Counted from the first letter of the stretch, positions 1 through 8,396 are shown. The stretch: 64,000 bases of DNA from JADYZU01 sp964540965 (GCA_964540965.1 CAZIOT010000002.1:1-64000), one strand, 5' to 3'. Notes: generated by a model from the sequence alone, not told the origin. Numbers and translations are program-made.

Positions 1-1
1 G

Positions 2-994
2 CTTCGTCTCACTCGCATGCGCAATGGCCTGGCTCGCCTAAATGAAGACGCCCTCGAGCCGTTCGAACTGTTCCGCGGGTTTTCCGAGATCTTCATCTCG
101 GTCGGGCTGATCATCCTGATGAGCGGGATCATCGGGCTGACCGCCTTCAGCGGGCAGGTTCTGGCCGTGGCGCTGACCGGCGTGGTGCTGTCGGTCATGC
201 TGGCGCTGTATTTCACGCGGCGGCGGCGGATGGTCTTGCCCTCGATCGTCCTGACCTGCGCTTTCGGCCTGTCCGTGGCTACGGCGGTGCTGTGGGCGCT
301 GGGACTGGGGGAAATGACGCAGGTGCCGTCGACCTTGACCGTCCTGGGCACCGGCGCGGCGATCATCGCCGGGCTGGTGCTTTGGTTCTGGCAGTTCAAG
401 GTGCCGTTCACCATGTTCCTGATCGGCGCCGCGGCTCTTGCCGCTCTGCTCATGTCGATTTCCACGGCGGCGCCCGTGGCGCTGTATCTGGACTGGACGA
501 CGCTGTTCGATCTGGGCCGGGGGTCGCGGCTGGCAATAGGCACGCTTGCCTTCGGCATCGTCGCTTTTGTCGCCGGCATGGTATTCGACATGCGCGATCC
601 GCACCGGATCGGCCGCTATTCGGCCTCGGGGTTCTGGCTGCATCTGCTGGCGGCGCCGGCGCTGGTCAACACGGTTGCGGTCACCTTCCTGAACCGCGAT
701 TCCGCCTCCGGATATGTCGGGCTGGCGGTGTCGCTGCTGGTCATTACCCTGCTGGCGCTGGTGATCGACCGCCGCAGTTTCCTGACCGCGGGCATCGGCT
801 ATCTTGGCTTCCTGCTCGCGCTGGTCCTGACGCCCGAGGATGGCGGCGGGCCCGGGCATTGGGCGGTGGTCATGATCGTGCTGGGCGGGTTCATCACCCT
901 GACCGGCGCCTTCTGGACAAACTGGCGTGGGGCGCTGCTGCGCGCCCTTCCGGATTTCCCGGGCAAGGCGCGGCTGCCGCCCTACGGGCAGTAG
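2..994 (+). CDS. Polytopic membrane protein, 5' end cut by window
   Basis: The frame is open from base 2, so the N-terminus probably lies outside the window. The first internal ATG is at base 17 and has no convincing ribosome binding site. The visible protein (about 325 residues from that ATG) is almost entirely hydrophobic, with roughly eight to ten membrane segments separated by short basic or acidic loops, such as an arginine cluster near residue 70. It resembles the unnamed DUF2157-like membrane proteins common in Rhodobacteraceae, whose soluble N-terminal segment would be the missing part. No catalytic motif is visible and the function is unknown. Confidence 0.7.
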   Translation, partial: LRLTRMRNGLARLNEDALEPFELFRGFSEIFISVGLIILMSGIIGLTAFSGQVLAVALTGVVLSVMLALYFTRRRRMVLPSIVLTCAFGLSVATAVLWALGLGEMTQVPSTLTVLGTGAAIIAGLVLWFWQFKVPFTMFLIGAAALAALLMSISTAAPVALYLDWTTLFDLGRGSRLAIGTLAFGIVAFVAGMVFDMRDPHRIGRYSASGFWLHLLAAPALVNTVAVTFLNRDSASGYVGLAVSLLVITLLALVIDRRSFLTAGIGYLGFLLALVLTPEDGGGPGHWAVVMIVLGGFITLTGAFWTNWRGALLRALPDFPGKARLPPYGQ

Positions 995-1056
995 GGCGGA
1001 CCGGCGGCCCTCCGGTTCCGACGGCCGATCTTCGCGCGTATCGGGGACAGAACCTG

Positions 1057-1332
1057 TCACCTGCCGCGAGATTTCTTCGACTCCATCCAGGCCCGCAGCA
1101 CCGCGTTCATCCGGGTCTGGTATCCCTTGCCGCCGGACTGGAACCAGTCCAGCACATCGGCGTCGATGCGCAGCGACACCAGCCTTTTGGCGCGGGGCAG
1201 CAGGATTTCGCCCTCGGTCCAGGCGCCGGAGGGTGGAACGGCGCCCGCGTCGGCACCGGCGCGGGGCGCCGGATCAGGCGGCTGCGCCGGGGCGGCGGTT
1301 TTCGCAGGGGGACGGCGGACGATCCGGCGCAA
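1057..1332 (-). CDS. BrnA-type antitoxin, orphan
   Basis: This 91-residue protein has a disordered, proline/alanine-rich N-terminal half. Its C-terminal ribbon-helix-helix module carries the VSLRIDADVLDWFQ and GKGYQTRMNAVLRAWM motifs typical of BrnA/DUF4415 antitoxins, which bind both their toxin and their own promoter. The frame opens directly after an in-frame stop, so the start is a TTG at 1332, preceded by GGGAG at good spacing. A brnT toxin gene would normally lie just upstream, but none is present on either side. It is therefore an orphan antitoxin, or one acting as a repressor alone. A promoter with an internal palindrome lies immediately upstream. Confidence 0.75.
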   Translation of the reverse strand: MRRIVRRPPAKTAAPAQPPDPAPRAGADAGAVPPSGAWTEGEILLPRAKRLVSLRIDADVLDWFQSGGKGYQTRMNAVLRAWMESKKSRGR

Positions 1333-1355
1333 GGGCTACTCCCTCAATCGGATCA

Positions 1356-1384
1356 ATCATTTGGCTGTATATACAAATTGTCAA
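1356..1384 (-). promoter_or_regulatory. Promoter and palindromic operator of the BrnA-type gene
   Basis: On the minus strand TTGACA (1384-1379) is followed 17 bases later by AATGAT (1361-1356), a plausible sigma-70 promoter pointing into the antitoxin gene. Between them is the perfect 10-bp palindrome TGTATATACA (1366-1375). Such a palindrome between -35 and -10 is where a ribbon-helix-helix autorepressor would be expected to bind; that role is inferred. Confidence 0.5.
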
Positions 1385-1458
1385 GATGCGTCGCCGCTTG
1401 GAAACGGCAGGGGGCCACCCTAGATCACCGGCATGATGCCGATGACCCGACAGCACAA

Positions 1459-1484
1459 GGGCGCCGCCCGAACGGGCAGCGCCC
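1459..1484 (-). terminator. GC-rich hairpin, possible terminator
   Basis: An 11-bp stem with one internal mismatch closes a two-base loop (arms 1459-1470 and 1473-1484). It lies 20 bases beyond the stop of the leftward PNPOx-fold gene. The T-run on that strand is weak, so termination by this hairpin alone is uncertain. Confidence 0.4.
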
Positions 1485-1504
1485 CCGACAGAAGGCCCGA
1501 AATG

Positions 1505-1990
1505 TCAGGACAGGCTGACGCGGGCGGTGTTGTCGGCATAGTCCGTCTTCGGATCAATGCCGATCAGCAGCTTGACCGCCGACAAGAGGCTCGATCCGTC
1601 ATACCAGATCTCGGCATCTTCGGGGTCAAAGCGCAGCAGCGCCAGCTTTGGGTCGGTCTTGCCGCCCTCATACCAGGCGGCGACAAAGGGGTTCCACAGC
1701 CGGTCGATCATCTTCGCGTCGGTTTCATGACTCAGCCGGCCATGGACGCAGGCGAACAGGTTGTGGCCCTTATCGGCAAAGGTGGCAAGCGCGGCGTTAT
1801 CGCGCGAGACGTTGCGCACCAATTCGGCCTCGGTCGAGGAGAAAAACCAGATCGGGCCGTCGTCGCCATCCAGAAGGCCGGTCATCGGCCGGGTGTGGCT
1901 GTGGTCGACACCAGTGAGGCCGACCATCATCGTGCGGTCGGACTTGACCGCTTTCCAGAACTTTTCCGTCATCTCTTGAGGGGTGGGCAT
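1505..1990 (-). CDS. Pyridoxamine 5'-phosphate oxidase-fold (general stress) protein
   Basis: The 161-residue protein has the split-barrel FMN-binding fold seen in general stress protein 26-like members of the PNPOx superfamily. Supporting segments are DGPIWFFSS, a LFACVHG strand, and the WNPFVAAWYEGGKTDPKLALLRF C-terminal region. These proteins bind flavin and are linked to stress responses, but substrates are rarely known. I chose the ATG at 1990 over a longer frame because GGAGG lies 8 bases upstream. The gene is divergent from hslU with a very short intergenic space, so the two may share a control region. Confidence 0.75.
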   Translation of the reverse strand: MPTPQEMTEKFWKAVKSDRTMMVGLTGVDHSHTRPMTGLLDGDDGPIWFFSSTEAELVRNVSRDNAALATFADKGHNLFACVHGRLSHETDAKMIDRLWNPFVAAWYEGGKTDPKLALLRFDPEDAEIWYDGSSLLSAVKLLIGIDPKTDYADNTARVSLS

Positions 1991-2064
1991 GGACTTTCCT
2001 CCATATGTCTGCCGAAACAACCAGCGGCGGCCCGCCCGGTTCCGGCGGGTTCAAGGAGCATGTG

Positions 2065-3363
2065 ATGTCCGACCTGACCCCGCGCGAAATCGTGTCCGAG
2101 CTTGACCGTTTCATCATCGGCCAGCGCGCTGCCAAGCGGGCGGTGGCGGTGGCGTTGCGCAACCGCTGGCGGCGCAAGCAGTTGGGCGCCGATCTTCGGG
2201 ACGAGGTTTATCCCAAGAATATCCTGATGATAGGCCCGACCGGCGTCGGCAAGACCGAGATCTCGCGCCGGTTGGCGCGGCTGGCCCGGGCTCCGTTCCT
2301 CAAGGTCGAGGCAACAAAATTCACCGAGGTCGGATATGTCGGCCGCGATGTCGAACAGATCGTGCGCGATCTTGTCGACATCGCCATCGTGCAGACTCGC
2401 GAGCAGATGCGCGAGGATGTGAATTCCCGCGCGCGCGAGGCTGCCGAGGACCGGGTGATCGCCGCCATCGCCGGAACCGACGCGCGCGAGGCAACGCGCG
2501 AGATGTTCCGGCGCAAGCTGAAATCGGGCGAGCTGGACGATACCGTGATCGAGGTGGAACTGGCCGACAACTCGAACCCGATGGGGTTCGAGATTCCGGG
2601 GCAGCCCGGCATGGGCATGATGAATATCGGCGAAATGTTCGGCAAGGCGTTCGGCCAGCGCAAGACCCGCAAGCGGATGACCGTGGCCGAAAGCCATGAT
2701 GCGCTGGTCGCCGACGAGGCCGACAAGCTGCTGGACGACGAGACGGTGACGCGCACGGCGCTGGCCGCGGTGCAGGACAACGGCATCGTCTTTCTGGACG
2801 AAATCGACAAGATCTGCGCCCGCGCCGATGCCCGCGGTGCCGATGTCAGTCGCGAAGGCGTGCAGCGCGACCTGTTGCCGCTGATCGAGGGGACCACGGT
2901 TTCCACCAAGCACGGGCCGGTCAAGACCGACCACATCCTGTTCATCGCCTCGGGCGCCTTTCATGTCGCGAAACCGTCGGACCTGTTGCCGGAATTGCAG
3001 GGCCGCCTGCCGATCCGGGTGGAACTGCAGCCGCTGACCGAGGGCGATTTCGTCCGCATCCTGACCGAGACCGACAACGCCCTGACCCGGCAATACGAGG
3101 CGCTGATGGCGACCGAGCAGGTTGCCGTGACCTTTACCGAGGACGGCATCGCCGCTTTGGCGCGCATCGCCGCCGAGGTGAACCGCACGGTCGAGAATAT
3201 CGGCGCCCGCCGGCTGTATACGGTGATGGAACGTGTGTTCGAGGAACTGTCCTTTACCGCGCCCGACCGCGGAGGCGACGCGGTGCAGGTCGATGCCGGC
3301 TTTGTGGAATCGCAACTGGGCGATCTGGCACGGTCTGCGGATCTGAGCCGCTATGTGCTGTAA
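2065..3363 (+). CDS. hslU: ATP-dependent protease ATPase subunit HslU
   Basis: This is the AAA+ unfoldase that feeds unfolded proteins into the HslV peptidase. It has 432 residues, the normal size for the family. The Walker A motif GPTGVGKT is at about residues 57-64, Walker B is IVFLDEID, the I-domain lies between them, and the C-terminus ends in YVL as expected for docking into HslV. The start at 2065 is preceded by AAGGAG at proper spacing; an upstream in-frame ATG lacks a site. HslV, usually immediately upstream, is absent here: the neighbour is a divergent PNPOx-fold gene. Confidence 0.95.
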   Translation: MSDLTPREIVSELDRFIIGQRAAKRAVAVALRNRWRRKQLGADLRDEVYPKNILMIGPTGVGKTEISRRLARLARAPFLKVEATKFTEVGYVGRDVEQIVRDLVDIAIVQTREQMREDVNSRAREAAEDRVIAAIAGTDAREATREMFRRKLKSGELDDTVIEVELADNSNPMGFEIPGQPGMGMMNIGEMFGKAFGQRKTRKRMTVAESHDALVADEADKLLDDETVTRTALAAVQDNGIVFLDEIDKICARADARGADVSREGVQRDLLPLIEGTTVSTKHGPVKTDHILFIASGAFHVAKPSDLLPELQGRLPIRVELQPLTEGDFVRILTETDNALTRQYEALMATEQVAVTFTEDGIAALARIAAEVNRTVENIGARRLYTVMERVFEELSFTAPDRGGDAVQVDAGFVESQLGDLARSADLSRYVL

Positions 3364-3391
3364 CAGGCTCTGAACAGCGGTTCAGAGCCTG
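3364..3391. terminator. Bidirectional hairpin between hslU and the phosphoesterase gene
   Basis: A perfect 12-bp inverted repeat (3364-3375 and 3380-3391) with a 4-base loop starts directly after the hslU stop and covers the stop of the convergent phosphoesterase gene. Its position between convergent genes fits a shared terminator, although neither side has a long T-run. Confidence 0.6.
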
Positions 3392-4170
3392 TGCCACACC
3401 CCGTCGGCCCAGCGGAAACGGCTGGTGTCGAACAGGGAGAACCGTGGTTCGACACCGGCGGCATAGCGGTCGATCCGCAGATCGTCGCGCGCCAGCGTCA
3501 AAAGGTTGAAGGTATTGTCCTGATCGCGCAGCCGGGTCGACAGACCGGTGCCGGCCTGTACGAACAGGGTGCCGGGCGCAGCGCGGAACGGCGCGGCGCT
3601 GCCCAGATGCAAATGCCCTGACAGGACGATATCCACCCCGGTATCGCCCATAAGCGCCAGCGCGGCCGCCGCGCCCTGCATCAGGCGCTTGTCGACTTCG
3701 GGCGCCTGTTCCAGCGGATGGTGCATCACGGCGACGCGGAACCACTTTTCGGGCAGGCCCTGGAACGTGTTGCGGATATGGGCGCTGGCCGTCTTGCCGA
3801 TCCGCCCGCGCTGCCAGGCAAAGGGATTGACGGTATTGACGCCGGCCACCCGCGTCAGATCCTGTTCCCAGACCGGCGCCAGATTGCGGTCGATATGGCG
3901 GCGATAGCGCGCCCAGGGCCAGAAAAAGCGGACGATCAGGTTGTCGAGGGGGGTGTCGTGATTGCCGGGCACCGACAATGTCGGCGCAGTCAGCCGGTCC
4001 AGAAAGGCGCGCGCCTGTTCGAACTGCCCGATGCGCGCCCGCTGGGTGAAATCGCCCGAGATCACCACCAGATCGGCAGAAAGCCCGTTCACCGTTTCAA
4101 CCAGGGGATCGAGCAGGTCGGCGCGGGTGCGGCCGAAATGCAGGTCTGACAGATGCAGGATTCGGGTCAT
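3382..4170 (-). CDS. Calcineurin-like metallophosphoesterase
   Basis: A 262-residue phosphoesterase of the Icc/cyclic-nucleotide phosphodiesterase type. The metal-binding signature is present in order: DLHFG near the N-terminus, GDFTQ, GNHDTP, then MHHPLE and SGHLHLG. These residues hold two metal ions that activate water for phosphodiester or phosphomonoester cleavage; the substrate cannot be read from sequence. The ATG at 4170 overlaps the stop of the lipid kinase gene by 4 bases (ATGA), so the two genes are probably translationally coupled. The downstream hairpin is shared with hslU. Confidence 0.85.
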   Translation of the reverse strand: MTRILHLSDLHFGRTRADLLDPLVETVNGLSADLVVISGDFTQRARIGQFEQARAFLDRLTAPTLSVPGNHDTPLDNLIVRFFWPWARYRRHIDRNLAPVWEQDLTRVAGVNTVNPFAWQRGRIGKTASAHIRNTFQGLPEKWFRVAVMHHPLEQAPEVDKRLMQGAAAALALMGDTGVDIVLSGHLHLGSAAPFRAAPGTLFVQAGTGLSTRLRDQDNTFNLLTLARDDLRIDRYAAGVEPRFSLFDTSRFRWADGVWHRL

Positions 4171-5048
4171 GCTGAAGGCACCAGCAGGGTCAGGCAATCG
4201 GCGTTCATCTTCACCTCAAGCGGGCTTTGCAGGCGGAATTTCTCGCCATCGCAGGCGACCGGGACGCGCCGCCGCCCAAGGTCGAGCGTGGCGTGATCGG
4301 CAAGGATCAGGCGAAAGTCGCGGCCGGCCTGCATTCTGCCGCGCGCCAGACGCCAGCCGTTCACGAACAGACGCAACCGCCCGCCCTCGGGGCCGACAAA
4401 GATGGCAAGCTTGCCCGAGGAGACCTCATCGGCGCCCGGAAGGCCGAAATGCGCAAGCTGATAGGCCGATCGGGCGACAAAAACCAGCGGAGTGCGCAGG
4501 GTGACGGTCCGGCCGTCATGCGTCAGCCGCAGCCGCACAAGGCGTTGCGCGCGCAGGAAGGTCTTGATGACCGACCAATAGGCGGCAATCCGGCTGCGGC
4601 CCCAGCGTGAATAGACCTGCTCGCGCTCCTTCAGGATTGCCGGATAGATCCCGACCGAGACATTGTTCAGGAACACCCGGCCATTGATCGTGGCCAGCGA
4701 CAGGGTTTGCCGGTGACCGGCGCGGATGATCGCGGCTGCGGTCACGGGGTCTGGCGGAATGTCGAAACCCCGGGCGAAGAAGTTGAAGGTGCCGGCGGGC
4801 ATCAGGCCCATGGTGACGCCGCTGCCGGCCAGCGCATCCGCGACGGCCATCACCGTCCCGTCCCCGCCCGAAGCGACGACGGTCTGCGCGCCATCCGCCA
4901 CGGCGCGGCCGACCTGTGCCGCAATGTCGTCACCGGGGGAAAAGGCGTAAAGCCGCGCGCCGAGTTCGGCGACCAAGGCGTCGGTCGGATCCTCGCCCCT
5001 GTCCTTGCGGCCCGATCCGGCGTTGGCGATCACGGCGATAGCGGTCAT
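4167..5048 (-). CDS. Diacylglycerol/lipid kinase family protein
   Basis: This 293-residue protein has the DAGK catalytic domain: an N-terminal ANAGSGRKD phosphate loop, the GGDGTVMAVAD motif around residue 70, and PAGTFNFFARG. Family members transfer phosphate from ATP to diacylglycerol, sphingosine-like or other lipids at the inner membrane; which lipid is used here is unknown. The ATG at 5048 is preceded by a GGGGA site. It overlaps the downstream phosphoesterase gene, suggesting the pair handles the phosphorylation state of a lipid or lipid-linked metabolite (inference). Confidence 0.82.
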   Translation of the reverse strand: MTAIAVIANAGSGRKDRGEDPTDALVAELGARLYAFSPGDDIAAQVGRAVADGAQTVVASGGDGTVMAVADALAGSGVTMGLMPAGTFNFFARGFDIPPDPVTAAAIIRAGHRQTLSLATINGRVFLNNVSVGIYPAILKEREQVYSRWGRSRIAAYWSVIKTFLRAQRLVRLRLTHDGRTVTLRTPLVFVARSAYQLAHFGLPGADEVSSGKLAIFVGPEGGRLRLFVNGWRLARGRMQAGRDFRLILADHATLDLGRRRVPVACDGEKFRLQSPLEVKMNADCLTLLVPSA

Positions 5049-5113
5049 GGTGTCCCCCTGTTCCGCGGGCAACGCCGCAGGACAGCCTCCGGTTCAGGGG
5101 GCGGTGCAAATTT

Positions 5114-5695
5114 TCAGCGGGGACGGCGCAGATAGACGTAATAGGCGCCGCCACCGCCGTGGGTGACATGCGCCGGGGCGATCTGCAGGATCAGCGCCGA
5201 CAAGGGCGGCAGGCCCAGCCATTGCGGCACCTGATGGCGCAACACGCCCTGCCGCACCGGCATGGGCGCCAGGTCATCGCGCACCCGGCCCTTGCCGGTG
5301 ATGACCAGCACCAGCCGCTTGCCCTGGGCGTGGGCGGTCAGGATGAAGGCCAGAAGGGCGGGATGCGCCTCGGCCACGGTCATGCCGTGCAGGTCGATGC
5401 GCGATTCGGGGATCAGCCGGCCCTTCTTCATGCGGCCGTGGGTCTTGGCATCCATCCGCACAGGGGCGCGGCCCATATCCTCGGCCAGCGAGGGCAGAAG
5501 ATCATGGTCGCGCCTGTGATCGACCCTTTCGCCAACGCGAAACCGGGGGACCGGCGCGGGAGGAGGAGGAGGCGCGGGCAGGGGTGCCGCAGGCTCGGGC
5601 ACCGGGTCGCGGCGCCGGTGCAGGGGTTCCGCCTGTCGCGTGACATGTTCCCACAGCGCGCGCTCTTCGGGCGAGAGATGGCGGGGGCGGCGCAT
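5114..5695 (-). CDS. Smr-domain protein
   Basis: The 193-residue protein has a charged N-terminal region, a proline-rich linker around residues 30-50, and a C-terminal Smr domain with IDLHGMT, the VITGKG loop and a final HGGGGAYYVYLRR strand. Smr domains are often endonucleases acting on nucleic acids or stalled ribosomes, and small stand-alone Smr proteins are common in alphaproteobacteria. Its ATG overlaps the mltA stop by one base (TGATG), so it is probably co-translated with mltA. Confidence 0.85.
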   Translation of the reverse strand: MRRPRHLSPEERALWEHVTRQAEPLHRRRDPVPEPAAPLPAPPPPPAPVPRFRVGERVDHRRDHDLLPSLAEDMGRAPVRMDAKTHGRMKKGRLIPESRIDLHGMTVAEAHPALLAFILTAHAQGKRLVLVITGKGRVRDDLAPMPVRQGVLRHQVPQWLGLPPLSALILQIAPAHVTHGGGGAYYVYLRRPR

Positions 5696-6555
5696 CAAGG
5701 CTGATCCGGCAGAAGGACGGTCAGGCGGCCGGGGGCGTTCTGCTGCCCCGCCGCCTCGCCCGCAGCATGGCCGGTTCCGGAAAAGATGTCGGCGCGCTGG
5801 GCACCCTTGATGACGCCGCCAGTGTCCTGCGCCACCATCAACCGCCGGATTTCGGCGCCGCCGATCCGGGTTTCCAGCAGCACCAGCGCGCCCAGTGGGA
5901 TATGCGCCGGATCCACGGCCAGGGACCGCATCGTCGTCAGCGGCACGCCGGCTGTGCCGATCGGTCCGTCATCGGGCGCAAGGTCGAGCGGGCGGAAATA
6001 GACGAAACTGGGGTTCGCCAGCAGAAGATCGGTCACCTGATCGGGATGCGCAGCCAGCCAGTCGCGGATAGCGCGGGCCGAAATCTCGCTCTCGGCGATC
6101 AGGCCGCGCGCGATCATCTCGCGGCCGAGCGAGCGGTAGGGATGGCCGTTCTTGCCGGCATAGCCCAGACGCAGGACACCATCGGGCAGCCGCAACCGGC
6201 CCGATCCCTGCACCTGCAGGAAGAAGGCATCGACCGGATCGGCGATCCACGCCAGCTCAAGCCCCTGCCCCGCCAGCGCCCCGGCGGCGATTTCGGCATG
6301 GCTGAAGCCAGGATCGGGCGGCAGGCGATAAAGTGGATGGTCAAAGCCGGCGCCGGGCACGGCCCGCGCCTCGATTTCCGGTTCATAATAGCCGGTGATC
6401 AGCGACGGGGTGCCGTCCTGCGGCACCGTCCTGCGGAAACCGGCAAGGAACGCGGCGGCCGATTGCCCCGGCGCGGGGCGCGGCCAGCCGGGCGCGGCGC
6501 TTTTCAGCCAGACCGGCAGAACGGCGGCGGCTTCGCTGGCGGTGATTTCGTCCAT
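5695..6555 (-). CDS. mltA: Membrane-bound lytic murein transglycosylase A
   Basis: MltA cleaves the MurNAc-GlcNAc bond of peptidoglycan to form 1,6-anhydro ends. The 286-residue protein has the MltA barrel (GYYEPEI near residue 56, YAGKNGHPYRSLG, NPSFVYFRP) and the C-terminal 3D domain with its three aspartates (SLAVDPAHIP, VAQDTGG, RADIFSG). The frame is closed upstream by the stop of the Tim44-like gene, so no signal peptide or lipobox can be added. For an enzyme acting in the periplasm that is odd. It is followed with one-base overlap by the Smr gene. Confidence 0.85.
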   Translation of the reverse strand: MDEITASEAAAVLPVWLKSAAPGWPRPAPGQSAAAFLAGFRRTVPQDGTPSLITGYYEPEIEARAVPGAGFDHPLYRLPPDPGFSHAEIAAGALAGQGLELAWIADPVDAFFLQVQGSGRLRLPDGVLRLGYAGKNGHPYRSLGREMIARGLIAESEISARAIRDWLAAHPDQVTDLLLANPSFVYFRPLDLAPDDGPIGTAGVPLTTMRSLAVDPAHIPLGALVLLETRIGGAEIRRLMVAQDTGGVIKGAQRADIFSGTGHAAGEAAGQQNAPGRLTVLLPDQP

Positions 6556-6576
6556 CGCGGTGCCCGGCCGGCCGCG

Positions 6577-7236
6577 TCACTCGCTGGTCGCGACCAAGAG
6601 CCAGTTGGGATCGTTCGAACCCATGGTGCGGGCAAAGGTCCAGGCATCTTTCTGACGGCGGATCTCGTTCGCGCTGCCCTCGACGATGGTGCCCTCGGCA
6701 TCGCGCACCACGGTCGTCATCTCGCCAACGAATTGCACGGTGATCTCGGCCTCGCGCGAGACCTGATCGAAATCGGCATCCTTCAGTTCGACCTTGGACA
6801 CGCCGACAAAGGTCGAATCGACCTTCAGGCCCTTGGCGGTGCGATCCTCGACCACCGAGGCGAAGGCGTCATAGACCTCGGGGGCCAGATAGGGACGGAC
6901 CGAGGCAAGATCGCCGCGGTCGAAGGCGGTCAGGATCATCTCATAGGCGCCACGGGCGCCGGTAAGGAATTCGGTGACGCTGAAGGCCGGTTCAACCCGT
7001 TTCATCTGCGCCAGCGCGCGGGCCGCCGGGCTGCCCTCGGTCGCGTGGTCGATGATGTCGCGGTCGGGCCCGCCCTCGATCACCGCCAGATCGGGTCGCG
7101 CCCGCGACGGGCGGTCGACGGGCAGGGCCTCGGGCGGTTTTTCGAAACCTTCGCGGGTGCCGAGCACGTTGCGCAGGCGCAGGATCAGAAAGATCGCGAT
7201 GCCGGCAAGGACGACAAGCTGGATGATGGAGTTCAT
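6577..7236 (-). CDS. Tim44/TimA-like domain protein
   Basis: A 219-residue protein with one N-terminal membrane anchor (about residues 3-24, IIQLVVLAGIAIFLILRLRN), an acidic/basic linker and a C-terminal Tim44-like domain (FLTGARGAYEMIL to WTFARTM). In mitochondria Tim44 tethers Hsp70 to the import channel; bacterial homologues are membrane-anchored and of unclear role, possibly in envelope protein handling. The start at 7236 has a GAGAGGA site. It is divergent from fxsA and lies close to secB. Placing it and mltA in one operon fits the 21-base gap. Confidence 0.85.
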   Translation of the reverse strand: MNSIIQLVVLAGIAIFLILRLRNVLGTREGFEKPPEALPVDRPSRARPDLAVIEGGPDRDIIDHATEGSPAARALAQMKRVEPAFSVTEFLTGARGAYEMILTAFDRGDLASVRPYLAPEVYDAFASVVEDRTAKGLKVDSTFVGVSKVELKDADFDQVSREAEITVQFVGEMTTVVRDAEGTIVEGSANEIRRQKDAWTFARTMGSNDPNWLLVATSE

Positions 7237-7339
7237 TCGGTCCTCTCGGGCGGGCGGGTAGCAGTGCGGCCTGACCGCACTTATGTAGGTCAGGGGTCGG
7301 GTCAAGTCCACCGGCCCACTGAACGCAAAGGATGCGGCC

Positions 7340-7819
7340 ATGTGGCCTTTTCTTCTTCTTGTCGCGGTTCCGGTAGTGGAAATCGCGCTTTTCATTCTGG
7401 TCGGCGGCTGGATCGGCGTCTGGCCGACCATCGGCCTTGTGCTGCTGGCCGCCTTTGCCGGGGTGGCGCTAGTGCGAAGCTATGGCACACGGACCCTTGC
7501 CGCGGTGCAATCCGCCATGCGGCGGGGCGAGGATCCGGGCGAGCAGATTTTCGGCGCAGCGATCATGCTGATCGCAGCAGGGCTGTTCATCACGCCGGGG
7601 TTCCTGACCGATGCCGTCGCGCTGGTGCTGCTGGTGCCGGGGATTCGGTCGGCGATCTATCGCGCGGTGCGCGGCCGGATGCGCCTGCAGACCACGGTGA
7701 TGAGCGGCTTTGCCACGACTGATTCCATGCCGCAGGACCGCGTGATCGACGGCGATTTCACCGATGTCACGGCGGACAAGAAGCCGACCCATCCGCCCTC
7801 GGGCTGGACGCGGCACTGA
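7340..7819 (+). CDS. fxsA: FxsA family membrane protein
   Basis: FxsA is a small inner-membrane protein, named for suppressing F exclusion of phage T7 in E. coli. This one has 159 residues with three or four hydrophobic segments in the first 105 (FLLLVAVPVVEIALFILVGG, then WPTIGLVLLAAFAGVALV, then IFGAAIMLIAAGLFITPGFL) and a polar C-terminal tail. The LFITPGFLTDAVALVLLVP stretch is the typical family signature. It is divergent from the Tim44-like gene and followed after 70 bases by secB; this adjacency recurs in alphaproteobacteria. Confidence 0.88.
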   Translation: MWPFLLLVAVPVVEIALFILVGGWIGVWPTIGLVLLAAFAGVALVRSYGTRTLAAVQSAMRRGEDPGEQIFGAAIMLIAAGLFITPGFLTDAVALVLLVPGIRSAIYRAVRGRMRLQTTVMSGFATTDSMPQDRVIDGDFTDVTADKKPTHPPSGWTRH

Positions 7820-7889
7820 GGCCGGTTGAGGCAGAGGAACGGGCCTGATAGAAGCCCGCCAACCCTTCATTGGATCAAAGGCGCCTGGC

Positions 7890-8396
7890 ATGACCGACAA
7901 CCCGACCAACCCGGCGCCCGCCGCCGCATCCGCCCGCATCACCCAGCGCATCCTTGCGCAATATATCCGCGACATGTCGTTCGAAAACATGCTCGCACAA
8001 AAGGGCATCAGCGGCGACCTGACGCCGGAAGTCGCGGTGCAGGTGAACCTTGATGCCAAGAAGCGGGCGGCCGAGCACCAGTTCGAGGTCATCACCAAGC
8101 TGTCGATCACCTCAAAGGCCAAGGCCTCGGGCGAGGTGCTGTTCCTTCTGGAAATCGAATATGCCGGCGTGTTCCATATCGAGGGCCTGCCGGAAGAGCA
8201 GACCTTCCCCTATCTGATGGTGGAATGCCCGCGGCTGACCTTTCCGTTCCTGCGGCGGATCGTCAGCGACGTGACCCGCGACGGCGGCTTTCCGCCGCTG
8301 AACCTGGAAATCATCGACTTCGTGCAGATCTATCGCGCCGAATTGCAGCGTCGGGTGCAGGCGCAACAGGCCGCAGCGCCGCGGCTGGACGCCTAG
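7890..8396 (+). CDS. secB: Protein-export chaperone SecB
   Basis: SecB keeps precursor proteins unfolded and delivers them to SecA. The 168-residue product covers the whole family fold, with IRDMSFENM near residue 30, the LEIEYAGVFHIEG strand and the conserved CPRLTFPFLRRIVSDVTRDGG helix region. A short disordered alanine-rich N-terminus and a glutamine/alanine tail flank the core. The stop codon overlaps that of the convergent dnaQ gene: the four bases CTAG serve both stops, leaving no intergenic DNA. Confidence 0.95.
   Translation: MTDNPTNPAPAAASARITQRILAQYIRDMSFENMLAQKGISGDLTPEVAVQVNLDAKKRAAEHQFEVITKLSITSKAKASGEVLFLLEIEYAGVFHIEGLPEEQTFPYLMVECPRLTFPFLRRIVSDVTRDGGFPPLNLEIIDFVQIYRAELQRRVQAQQAAAPRLDA

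Noticed and set aside
5767..7722. 651-codon open frame on the + strand opposite mltA and the Tim44-like gene
   Set aside because: Antisense to two recognisable proteins, low-complexity composition and no family motif.
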